64,000 nt of DNA from assembly GCA_001184205.1 (NCBI GenBank), contig LBMP01000003.1, positions 248,001 through 312,000 of the forward strand, given 5' to 3'. This stretch comes from Desulfocarbo indianensis. Lineage in GTDB: Bacteria; Desulfobacterota; Desulfarculia; Desulfarculales; Desulfarculaceae. The notes under the pieces are model-generated. The model was given only the letters and a program-made list of their open reading frames with translations, was not told the origin of the DNA and ran no database searches. Positions 50,772 to 60,500 of the stretch are shown piece by piece. Both the position numbers and the translations under genes were made by a program. Position 1 is the stretch's first letter; every line of letters begins with the position of its first letter.

Positions 50772-51970
50772 AACGGAGGAAATCATATGTCTTGATCGCT
50801 GTTGTCGCTATCGTACTTGCGCTCTTGGTTGTCCAGGTTTCCAGGAAGCAATGGCAAAAAGACGAGGATCTGAACGTGACTGCCAAAGCGTTGCCTGTCA
50901 CAATTGCAGCTGTTGTCCAGCACGAATTCACGGACGATGTTGAGGCCGTCGGTACCCTCAAAGCCCGAGAGACAAGTCTGCTGAGTCCCAAAGTGGCAGG
51001 GCCGGTAAACCAGGTGCTGGTTGATATCGGGGACCCTGTCATAGCCGGTGAGGTCGTTATAAGACTGGACAGGACAAACTATGGTCTCGGCGTCAAACAG
51101 GCACAGGCGGCGCTTGCAGCTGCGGAAGCAGCAGTTTCGCAGGCTGATGCCCAGTTTGAACAGGCCGAGAAAGAATTCCACCGGGCAGCCGAACTGCTGG
51201 AAGAAAAGGTGATTCCGCAAAGTCGCTTTGAGGCGGCGGAAGCGGCCTTTAAGAGCGCCAGGGAAGCGGTGTCCCACGCCAAAGCCCAAAGGGACCGGGC
51301 AAGGGCCGCCTTGGAGACAGCGCTGGAACATCTCAAAGACACGGAAATCCGATCCCCCATCAGTGGCGCGGTTGTTGAAAGAACCGTGGAAATTGGTCAG
51401 GCCGTTGAACCCGGAGTCCAACTCCTCAGAATCATTGATCAATCCTATCTGAAGGCGGATATCGATTTGCCTGAAGGAGATATCGGGCGACTTGCTCCCG
51501 ATGATACTGCCATGATCATGGTCGATGCCTATCCAAAAGAAGTGTTTCCGGGAAAGGTGGTTTCTATCAATCCAATGGTGGATCGTCAAACGCGAACCTT
51601 TAGGGTGAGGATTCAAGTGCCCAACCAGCAGGGCAAACTGATGGACGGCATGTTCGCCAGGGTAAGGTTGTCCGTAGGCAGACACTGCGCGCTTGCCGTA
51701 CCCCGTGACGCATTGTCACGTCTGCCCGGCAGCGGCACGTACTACGTTTTTTTTGTGGAAGGAAATAAAGCCGTTAAGCGAACGGTCGAGATTGGAGCCG
51801 TGAATGACCAGTGGGCCGAAGTGATGAAAGGATTGGTTGAGGATGACAAGGTTGTTACCAGCGGAACGGGGCGTTTGCGATCGGGTATGGATGTAACCGT
51901 TCAGGATGTTTCGAACAAGAATGAGACGGACAGGTCCGGAGAAACAACTCTACAAGAAGATCGGCGGTGA
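50768..51970 (+). CDS. RND efflux membrane fusion (periplasmic adaptor) protein
   Basis: A 400-residue HlyD/AcrA-like adaptor. One N-terminal membrane segment (residues about 6-24) is followed by the lipoyl half (VGTLKARETSLLSPKVAGPV), a long coiled coil (residues about 110-180), the second lipoyl half (RSPISGAVVERTVEIGQAV) and beta-barrel (GKVVSINPMVDRQTRTFRVR). It links the pump at 53461 to the TolC-like channel. Confidence 0.92.
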   Translation: MKRRKSYVLIAVVAIVLALLVVQVSRKQWQKDEDLNVTAKALPVTIAAVVQHEFTDDVEAVGTLKARETSLLSPKVAGPVNQVLVDIGDPVIAGEVVIRLDRTNYGLGVKQAQAALAAAEAAVSQADAQFEQAEKEFHRAAELLEEKVIPQSRFEAAEAAFKSAREAVSHAKAQRDRARAALETALEHLKDTEIRSPISGAVVERTVEIGQAVEPGVQLLRIIDQSYLKADIDLPEGDIGRLAPDDTAMIMVDAYPKEVFPGKVVSINPMVDRQTRTFRVRIQVPNQQGKLMDGMFARVRLSVGRHCALAVPRDALSRLPGSGTYYVFFVEGNKAVKRTVEIGAVNDQWAEVMKGLVEDDKVVTSGTGRLRSGMDVTVQDVSNKNETDRSGETTLQEDRR

Positions 51971-51972
51971 GC

Positions 51973-52980
51973 ATGTCAAACAATGACTCGGGCTTTCCAA
52001 AAAATATCGGCCTGGCGCTGGGCAGCGGCTCTGCGCGAGGGTGGGCACATATCGGTGTAATACGGGCACTGGCTGAGGCAGGAATAGAAGTCAAGTATAT
52101 AGCCGGCACCAGCATTGGTTCTCTGGTAGGGGGCGCGTTTGCCCTCGACAAAATAGATGTGCTGGAAGATTTTGCCCGCCAGCTCGACTGGAAACAAATC
52201 GTTTCCTTTATGGATGTGACTTTTCCGAGGTCCGGACTCATTGATGGGGAAAAGATCACCAATTTCTTTCGCAGCCATGTCCAGGAGATAAACATTGAAG
52301 AACTACCCCTTCCCTATTGCGCGGTTGCCACCGACTTGACCACGGGTCGTGAGCTCGCATTAAATGAAGGGGATCTCATAGAGGCAATCCGCGCGAGCAT
52401 CTCTGTTCCAGGCATTTTTACGCCGGTAAAGAAAAACGGCAGTTTCCTGATCGATGGGGGGCTGGTCAATCCGGTTCCGGTAAGCGTGGTCCGGAATATG
52501 GGAGCGGATTACGTTATCGCCGTAGACTTGAACCATGACATTGTCGACAAAAGGAGTGCCGACAGCATCGTTCCGGTTGATCCATCGTTGGCGAGTGTGG
52601 TTGATCAACCCCTTCCCCCGAAATGGAGAATCGCGCAGGATCTGACCAACAGGCTCAACGAATTCAGTTCGCCCGCGTTATCGCAAGTACGCCAGTGGCT
52701 GCACAGGGATCCCGTGCCGAATATCTTTGATGTGTTGATGACCTCAATCAACATCATGGAAGTACAGATAACCGCAACAAAATTGGCAACAGCTCCGCCC
52801 GATCTGCTGATTCAGCCGAAGCTGGGAGATATTCGTTTTATGGAGTTCCATCGGGCCGAAGAGGCCATTGCCGAGGGGTACCGGGAAGCCATGACGCAAT
52901 TCAAACAGAGGTGGAAAGGTGCCGTCAAAAGCGATTTATCAAAAGATTCCTTATTTGGGAGGATGGGAAATGGGAATTAA
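51973..52980 (+). CDS. Patatin-like phospholipase
   Basis: A 335-residue patatin/RssA-like hydrolase. The oxyanion loop is GSGSARGWAHIG, the nucleophile S47 is in GTSIG, and the catalytic Asp is D161 in IDGGLVNPVP. No signal peptide or membrane helix is seen, so it is probably cytoplasmic. It is embedded in an efflux operon between adaptor and pump, which is an uncommon place; it may trim lipids or lysophospholipids exported by the pump (inference). Confidence 0.88.
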   Translation: MSNNDSGFPKNIGLALGSGSARGWAHIGVIRALAEAGIEVKYIAGTSIGSLVGGAFALDKIDVLEDFARQLDWKQIVSFMDVTFPRSGLIDGEKITNFFRSHVQEINIEELPLPYCAVATDLTTGRELALNEGDLIEAIRASISVPGIFTPVKKNGSFLIDGGLVNPVPVSVVRNMGADYVIAVDLNHDIVDKRSADSIVPVDPSLASVVDQPLPPKWRIAQDLTNRLNEFSSPALSQVRQWLHRDPVPNIFDVLMTSINIMEVQITATKLATAPPDLLIQPKLGDIRFMEFHRAEEAIAEGYREAMTQFKQRWKGAVKSDLSKDSLFGRMGNGN

Positions 52981-53458
52981 TATTTGTGAATTAAAAGAAA
53001 AACGCCTCGTGGATCATCTTCATTCTCTAAAGGTAAAGGGTGAGGTAATCGAAAAAAAGAGGGTGGAATCATTCGGTGACCAGCCTGACAGGAAGATCCT
53101 CGTTGTCAAGTTCAAAAACAGGATAATCGAAACGAATCTTGACGATTCGCAATTTGATCGGGCTGAGATCGGGGAGCAGATTTGGTTTGTTCCTCCAGTC
53201 CCAGACCGTGCACCGTGCAACCGTCATCTATTCATATGTATGATTGTCGCCCTCATAGCAGGTGCGCTGGCAATCTGGGGCATTGCAAGCTATTTTCATG
53301 GAAAAACCGCCTTCCTCCTTTCCCTTGTCGCGGCAGCTGGGATCTCCGTTATTGCCTGGGCCAGGATATGTTCGCACGAGCAAAACAAATGCCTTCGGGA
53401 CCTTGAGATGGAAATCGACTTTTTTGAAACCGACGGTGACGACGAGCAGGGAGATTGA
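52970..53458 (+). CDS. Small membrane protein of the efflux operon
   Basis: A 162-residue protein with GGGAGG 7 bp before the ATG, overlapping the patatin gene. Residues 1-80 are soluble and beta-like, then two hydrophobic helices (about 86-108 and 113-133) and an acidic tail. No family recognised. Its placement suggests an accessory to the pump or lipase. Confidence 0.75.
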   Translation: MGINICELKEKRLVDHLHSLKVKGEVIEKKRVESFGDQPDRKILVVKFKNRIIETNLDDSQFDRAEIGEQIWFVPPVPDRAPCNRHLFICMIVALIAGALAIWGIASYFHGKTAFLLSLVAAAGISVIAWARICSHEQNKCLRDLEMEIDFFETDGDDEQGD

Positions 53459-53460
53459 GA

Positions 53461-56400
53461 ATGAAATTACCGGAGATATCCGTCCGCCGGCCGGTCACGA
53501 CCGTTATGGTTTTCGCTGCTATCATTCTTTTGGGCAGCGTAGCCTTCTTCAAGCTCAACCTGGACTTGTTGCCCGATATTGAGCCACCGGCTGTTAGTGT
53601 GATCACCCCCTATCCGGGAGCTTCCGCCACGGATGTTGAGTCGGAGGTAACCAAGTACCTGGAAGACCAACTTTCCACCACACCGGATCTCGATCGGCTG
53701 GAGTCAAAATCAAAGGACAACATAGCCATCGTCACTTGCGTATTCAACTGGGGCACCGACCTGGATGTTGCGGTTAACGATATCCGGGAGAAGATCGATC
53801 TTGCCAAACCGGACCTTGCCGACGGAGCAAAAGAACCCTTTATCTTCAAGTTCAGCAGTTCCATGGTGCCGGTGCTCATCATGACGGTGACGGCTCAAGA
53901 GAGCAATCCCGATCTTTACAGAATTGTCGACAAGCAAATCGCTGATCCGTTGAAGCGTGTGTCCGGTGTGGGTGCCGTCGTCTATATTGGTGGTCAGGAA
54001 AGACAGATCAATGTGCATTTCGATCGCGCAGCAATAGAGGCTTATCACCTTTCTGTCCAGCAGATCAGAAATGTTTTTGCCGCCGAAAATCTGAACCTTC
54101 CGGTGGGCACCGCTGAAATCGGGAGGAACGAACTACAGATCCGGGTGGCAGGGCGCTACCGGGATGCAGCTGAAATTGCCAATACGGTGATCGGCAGCGA
54201 CGGCGATGCGCTTGTGCGACTCAGGGATGTGGCCACGGTCACCGATGCCTTTGAGGAGCCGCAGGAGTGGGCACGGTCGGGCAAGCTCCCCGCGATTGCT
54301 TTACTTATCCAGAAGCAGTCCGGCGCCAATACCGTTACTGTCATCAAAACCATAAAAGAACGCCTTAAAACACTGAAAACAGAGGTGCCGGCGGACATTG
54401 AGATCCATAAGGTCCTTGACAACTCGGATCACATTTATTCGATGATCTATAATCTGACCGAAGCCGCCGTCGTCGGCGGCCTCCTGGTTATTGTGGTCTG
54501 TTTCCTGTTTCTCCGCCGGTTTCGTACCAGCCTGGTCGTCACAATGGCAATCCCATTCTCCATCATTGTTGCCTTTATCGGCCTCTTTGCCATGGGATAC
54601 ACCATCAATGTCATTTCCCTGATGAGTCTTGCCATTGCCGTGGGAATGGTCGTAGACGATGCAATCGTCGTGCTTGAAAACATCGTACGACATGTGGACG
54701 ATGGCAAGTCTCCGAGGCTGGCCGCCGTGGAGGGGGCATCGGAAGTGGGCATGGCGGTGGCCGCGTCAACGTTGACCATTGTGGCTGTCTTCGCGCCGCT
54801 TCTTCTGGTGAAGGGACTCGCCGGGATTATCTTCGGTCAACTGGCATTTATAATCCTGATCACTATTCTGGCATCGCTTTTTATTTCGCTGACGTTGACC
54901 CCCATGGCTTCTTCCCGTTTGCTCCGTTCACGGGATGAGAGAAAGCTCAACCCGGTATTTGCCTGGAGCGAGCGTTTGCTGAATAAAATCGAAGCCGGTT
55001 ATTCCCATGCTCTGGAGTGGGGGCTGAGACACCGCAAGATGTTGCTTTCACTCATAATTATAGTATTTACCGGCAGTCTGGCACTTATTCCACTGGTCGG
55101 CACGGAATTTTTTCCGGAAGTGGATTCGGGGGAAGTGGAAGTTGTCCTGGAAATGCAGCAGGGCACCCGCGTGGAGGTCACGGCCGGAATTACGCAAGAA
55201 ATGCTCAAAGCGGTGAACGCCATTCCGGAGATGCAAGCGTCCTATGCCCTGGCAGGTCAGACCAAAAAAGGATTTTTGACGGCGCTCGGTTTTGAAGAGG
55301 GGACAAACATCGGTCGCATCGGGGGCCGTCTCGTTGAAAAGGAAGAGCGGAGTCGCCATGCCAAGGAGATCGCTTCGGAGCTTCGTGAGCAGGCCATGAA
55401 ACTGCCGGGTGTTGAAAAGTTTTCCGCAAGCGCTGTAAGCGCCATCCAGAAGGCCTTTCTGGGGGGCGGCCGTGCCATCAGCATCGATATTCTGGGTCAT
55501 GATATCGAGATGACAAACAAAGTTGCCGCGGAAATCCGACGCATCGTGGAAGCAACACCCGGCTCGGTGGATGTTTCCGTCAGCAGGAAGAAACCGCGGC
55601 CGGAAGTGCAGGTTCGTCTTGACCGGGATAAGGCAGCATCTTTGGGATTGAATGTGGCGCTTGTCGCCGACGCATTGAGAACCAACTACTATGGATTCGA
55701 TGATACCAAGTTCCGGGAGGCCGGTGACGACTTCGACATTGAACTGCGACTAAAAAAGGATCAGCGGGAAACGATTCGTGGAATCGGTGAAACCCCTATC
55801 ACCACCCTGACCGGTCAGACCATTAAGCTCCGAAACGTCGCTTCTGTTCGTGAAGCCTTTGGGCCCGTTGAGATCGAACGGAAAAACAGGACCCGAGTCA
55901 CCAAGGTTCAGGCGGGTGTCCAGGGCAGAGTTTTAGGGGATGTGGTACGAGATGTTCGAGAAAAAATGGCCTCTCTTGACCTGCCTCCCGGCGTTTCCAT
56001 TGAATGGGGCGGAGAGGTGGAGGAACAGCGAAAAGCGTTCCGTGATCTGACCCTCCTTCTCATTCTTGGAATTGCCCTTGTCTACATGGTCATGGCAGGG
56101 GAGTTCGAGGATTTCGTTGACCCATTCATCATCATGTTTTCGGTTCCCTTCGCTTTCGTCGGGGTGATCTGGGCCTTCGTTGTCACGGCCACTCCGCTCA
56201 ACCTGATGAGCTTTATCGGAGTAATCATGCTCATGGGCATTGTTGTAAAAAACGCCATTGTGCTCGTGGACTATACCAAGCAACTGAGAGCAGGCGGCAT
56301 GACGCTAAACGAAGCGATTGTTACGGGCGGCAAAACACGCCTGAGGCCAGTGCTCATGACGAGTCTTACCACCATATTCGGCATGCTCCCGTTGGCCCTT

Positions 56401-56535
56401 TCCAGGGGGGAGGGATCTGAAATCTGGAATGCACTGGGCATCACGGTCATCGGGGGACTGTTGGTCAGTGGTCTTGTGACATTGATTCTGGTACCTCTGG
56501 TGTATTCGCTTGTTCACAGGAGCTGGGCGCAATGA
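53461..56535 (+). CDS. RND family efflux transporter, inner membrane pump
   Basis: A 1024-residue pump of AcrB/MdtF-like length. It opens SVRRPVTTVMVFAAIILLGS and has twelve predicted helices in the usual 1 + 5 / 1 + 5 arrangement. The proton-relay Asp residues are in AIAVGMVVDDAIVVLENI. The second half carries the matching GIVVKNAIVLVDY. Substrates cannot be told; the N-terminal half resembles hydrophobic/amphiphilic efflux clades. ATGA overlap with the next gene. Confidence 0.95.
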   Translation: MKLPEISVRRPVTTVMVFAAIILLGSVAFFKLNLDLLPDIEPPAVSVITPYPGASATDVESEVTKYLEDQLSTTPDLDRLESKSKDNIAIVTCVFNWGTDLDVAVNDIREKIDLAKPDLADGAKEPFIFKFSSSMVPVLIMTVTAQESNPDLYRIVDKQIADPLKRVSGVGAVVYIGGQERQINVHFDRAAIEAYHLSVQQIRNVFAAENLNLPVGTAEIGRNELQIRVAGRYRDAAEIANTVIGSDGDALVRLRDVATVTDAFEEPQEWARSGKLPAIALLIQKQSGANTVTVIKTIKERLKTLKTEVPADIEIHKVLDNSDHIYSMIYNLTEAAVVGGLLVIVVCFLFLRRFRTSLVVTMAIPFSIIVAFIGLFAMGYTINVISLMSLAIAVGMVVDDAIVVLENIVRHVDDGKSPRLAAVEGASEVGMAVAASTLTIVAVFAPLLLVKGLAGIIFGQLAFIILITILASLFISLTLTPMASSRLLRSRDERKLNPVFAWSERLLNKIEAGYSHALEWGLRHRKMLLSLIIIVFTGSLALIPLVGTEFFPEVDSGEVEVVLEMQQGTRVEVTAGITQEMLKAVNAIPEMQASYALAGQTKKGFLTALGFEEGTNIGRIGGRLVEKEERSRHAKEIASELREQAMKLPGVEKFSASAVSAIQKAFLGGGRAISIDILGHDIEMTNKVAAEIRRIVEATPGSVDVSVSRKKPRPEVQVRLDRDKAASLGLNVALVADALRTNYYGFDDTKFREAGDDFDIELRLKKDQRETIRGIGETPITTLTGQTIKLRNVASVREAFGPVEIERKNRTRVTKVQAGVQGRVLGDVVRDVREKMASLDLPPGVSIEWGGEVEEQRKAFRDLTLLLILGIALVYMVMAGEFEDFVDPFIIMFSVPFAFVGVIWAFVVTATPLNLMSFIGVIMLMGIVVKNAIVLVDYTKQLRAGGMTLNEAIVTGGKTRLRPVLMTSLTTIFGMLPLALSRGEGSEIWNALGITVIGGLLVSGLVTLILVPLVYSLVHRSWAQ

Positions 56536-57560
56536 AGACTGATATCTTAAACATACTTTTTTCTTTTTCTTTTTTTTCCATACTTGGATGGGTGTTGGAG
56601 GTTACCTATCGTTCTGTACGTGACAAACGGTTCGTCAACCCCGGTCTCTTAAATGGACCGTATCTCATCCTTTACGGCACGGGCGCCTTGATACTCATGG
56701 GGGCGGTTTCCCTGTTCCAGGAATCCCATTTGATTACTAAAGCACTCGCCTACTTTGCGGCCACAACCGGACTTGAACTGATTTCGGGATTTATTGCCCG
56801 ATACTTTTTTCATGTGCGCCTTTGGGACTATTCGGATCAGCGTTTTCATTATAAAGGCCATATCAGTCTTAAGTTTTCAATTTATTGGATATTGCTGGCG
56901 TTCGCTTTTGAGTATCTCATATCTCCTCCCTATCAAGGCATTCTCAATCAGCTTGCACCCGTTGTCAAAGGGGTCTTCGCCGCGGTTACGCTTTCAATAA
57001 TGTTGGTGGATTTCCTGACAGTTTCTATCAATCATTTTCTTAGCCTGACACCGAAAGAGAAAACCCTGCTGGAGACACAGTTTATCGACACGGCAAGGCC
57101 GCTTCTTGAACTGCCTGAGGTTGCGAAACTGTCGCAGTATAACCATCACAGGGGAAAGGCCCGATTGGAGCATGTCAAAGAGGTAGCATACCTGAGCTTT
57201 CTCTGGGGCAAACGACTTTCCCTGGACAGTGAAGCGATTGTCCGGGGTGCGCTGTTGCACGATCTTTTCTATTACGACTGGCTGCATGAAGGACCCAGAT
57301 TGCATGGTTTCCGGCACCATAACATCGCGCTTAAGAATGCGCGCGAAATAACCCTCCTTACTAAAAAAGAAGAAGATATTATCAAAAAACACATGTGGCC
57401 GCTTACCGTTGTACCACCGCGTTATATGGAGTCGCTTGTCGTTTCACTGGTGGATACATTTTGCTCTGCAAGAGATTATTTGAGCGTGAAAAAACAAGAC
57501 AAACACGCAAAGGCAGTCGCCGGTTGCGTTGGTTCGGAATCGGGGGATAAACAAAAATGA
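56532..57560 (+). CDS. Membrane CmpB-like domain fused to an HD phosphohydrolase domain
   Basis: A 342-residue protein. Residues 1-175 form about five membrane helices of the ABC_trans_CmpB (DUF1113-like) type (FFSILGWVLEVTYRSVRDKR, NPGLLNGPYLILYGTGALIL). Residues about 200-330 are an HD domain: H in KARLEHVKEVAYL, HD in ALLHDLFYYDWLH, then further His residues. The two parts are usually found separately or fused in Firmicutes; here in an efflux operon. The role is unknown. Confidence 0.8.
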   Translation: MKTDILNILFSFSFFSILGWVLEVTYRSVRDKRFVNPGLLNGPYLILYGTGALILMGAVSLFQESHLITKALAYFAATTGLELISGFIARYFFHVRLWDYSDQRFHYKGHISLKFSIYWILLAFAFEYLISPPYQGILNQLAPVVKGVFAAVTLSIMLVDFLTVSINHFLSLTPKEKTLLETQFIDTARPLLELPEVAKLSQYNHHRGKARLEHVKEVAYLSFLWGKRLSLDSEAIVRGALLHDLFYYDWLHEGPRLHGFRHHNIALKNAREITLLTKKEEDIIKKHMWPLTVVPPRYMESLVVSLVDTFCSARDYLSVKKQDKHAKAVAGCVGSESGDKQK

Positions 57561-60500
57561 CAAAACAGGCGGGCCATCTCTTTTTTACCGGGATTGACAT
57601 AGGCTCAACAACGGCCAAGGCGGTGGTCCTGGATAAAGAGGGCGGCATGGTGTTTTCCCGCTACTGTCGTCATCAGGGCAAAACCGTGGAAACAACACGG
57701 AGCATTTTCAAGGAGGCACTTGAGGAACTGGGCGACGTGGAACTTGATTTGGCGGTTACCGGATCTGCCGGGATGGGCGCGGCCGAGGTCTTCGGCCTGC
57801 CATTTGTGCAGGAAGTGGTGGCCTCCGCGCACTTCATTGAAAAATTTTTTCCGGAAGTCAGAACGTTTATCGAAATCGGCGGCGAAGACTCCAAAGTCAT
57901 ATTTTTCGACGATAATGGTCGTCCCGATATCCGGATGAACGGCAGTTGCGCCGGGGGCACCGGTGCTTTTATTGACCAAATGGCAGTTCTTCTGGATATT
58001 GATGTATCGGAACTGAACACGCTGGCCGGAAAATCCACGAATATTTATTCCATTGCATCCCGGTGCGGCGTTTTTGCCAAAACCGATATTCAGGCGCTGC
58101 TAAGCCGTCATGTATCCAAAGAAGATGTTGCGGCTTCCGTATTTCATTCGGTTGCCCTTCAGGTGATCACCGCCTTGTCCCGTGGACGGGATATGCAAAG
58201 AAAAATACTTATGGGGGGCGGCCCGCTGACGTTTTATCCGAACCTGCGCAAGGCTTTTGTTGACCTGCTGGGTATTGAAAATCTGGATAATTTGATCATT
58301 CCGGATCATCCGGAACTGCTTCCCGCCATGGGAGCGGCCATGGTGCGCAATGGCAAACCATGTCGGGGCCGGATCAGCAATTTTTTATCCATGTCAGGAA
58401 ATGGCGTCAGTTGTGTAACCAACAGCGGCACCAAAAGGCTGCCCACCCTGTTTGCAAGCAAGGGCGAATTTGAGATATGGCAAAAAAGGCATGAGCGGAA
58501 GCTGGTTCCCAGGATTGACCTGCCTGAGGCAAAAGAAAAAGATCTTTTTTTAGGTTTGGATTCGGGATCAACCACCACCAAGATTGTCCTTGTCGATGGG
58601 GAAGGTAAACTGGTTCTTGGCTATTACGGCTCCAACAACGGCGATCCCGTCCTGGCGGTAAAAAAGGGATTGGCCGAATTCAGGGAAAAGTTTGTTTCCG
58701 TCGGTTTTCACCCGCGGATCGTCAGGACGGCTGCCACCGGCTATGGTGAAAGCCTGATAAGAGCCGCCTTTGGATTGAATGACGGCGTGGTTGAGACCGT
58801 GGCGCATTACCGGGCGGCGCGGCGCTTTGAACCGGATGTTTCCTTTATTCTGGATATCGGCGGGCAGGACATGAAGGCGATCTATATTCATGATCACGCC
58901 GTGGCTGAAATTCAGATCAATGAGGCCTGTTCATCAGGATGCGGTTCCTTTATTGAGACGTTTGCCCGTTCGCTTGGGTACAGTATCCAGGAATTCGCTG
59001 AGATTGCATGTGACAACAATGCACCCTTTGACCTGGGAACCCGCTGCACCGTCTTCATGAACTCCAAAGTGAAGCAGGCCCTTCGGGAAGGGGCGACCGT
59101 CTCCGATATTTCGGCCGGTTTGGCGTATTCGGTTATTAAAAACGCCCTGTACAAGGTGCTGAAGCTAAAGGACGTCGATGTCCTGGGGAGCAAAATCGTG
59201 GTTCAGGGCGGAACTTTTCGAAATTCAGCCGTATTACGCGCATTGGAAATGCTGCTGAACAAGGAGGTTATAAGGCCGGATATTTCCGAGCTGATGGGTG
59301 CATACGGCGCGGCCCTGACAGCCCTTTCAAATCATCGCGCGAATCTTGTGGAACCTGCTGCTCTCCATCAAACACCACTTAAGAGTTCAGAGACGCCAAT
59401 AGCGTTGCAGGAAGCAAATGGTTTGTTCCTCGAAAAGTTGGCGATGGGAAGTGATTTTTCAAAAAAGGAAATCCGCTGCAAGGGCTGCGAAAACAGGTGC
59501 AGGGTTTTGAAGCTGATTTTCAACAACGGAAACCATTTTTATACGGGGAACCGATGCGAGCGGTGTTTCAGCAACAATCCGGAGGTACAACACAAGGGAA
59601 AGAACCTGATCGATGATCAGATAAAGCTCTTGTTTGAACGAGACATGGAACCCGAAGGCGAGCCGATTCTCACCTACGGTATTCCCCGCTGCCTGAACAT
59701 GTATGAAAACTTTCCATTCTGGTGTGCCTTTTTGACCACGTGCGGGTTCAGGGTGGTTCTCTCTGCTGAATCCGGTTTCAAACTTTACGAAAAGGGTTCC
59801 GCCACTGTCATGTCGGAAAACATCTGCTTTCCCGCCAAGCTTGCCCATGGTCACATTTTCGACCTTATCGGAAAAAAAGTCGACAGGATATTCTACCCTA
59901 CCGTGGTCTATGAGCAGGAAGAATACGAAAATGCTTTAAATACTTATAATTGCCCGGTGGTTACCGGATATCCCGACCTTTTGAAAAGTGCGGTTAACCC
60001 TGAGCGGAAATTCGGGATTCCCCTGGAGAACCCGGTTATCAGTTTTAAGGATTTCAATTTGCTGAAGGATCAGCTTTATCTATTCTTCAAGCAGTCCGGA
60101 ATCAATTACCGGACGGTGTCGGAAGGTGTCGAAAAGGGGATGGCGGCACAATCGAATTACAGGAAACAACTCAAGTCCATGGCGAAGACGCAGCTAAGCA
60201 AGGCGGATGCCGAGGGGCGGACAACAGTTGTTCTTGCCGGTCGCCCCTATCATGTGGACCCGCTTATCAACCACGGTATTTCGCAGCTGTTGACGGAACT
60301 GGGAGTGGATGTCATCAGTGAAACGGCTGTTCCCTTGAATGCAGATGCCGTCTCACTGGAAGATGTCAATGTCCTGACCCAGTGGAGCTATGCAAACAGA
60401 CTGTACGCGGCGGCCGGGTGGGTAACGGACACGGCCAATGCCCAAATGGTTCAGTTGACCTCTTTTGGCTGCGGGCCGGATGCGGTTTCGACCGACGAGG

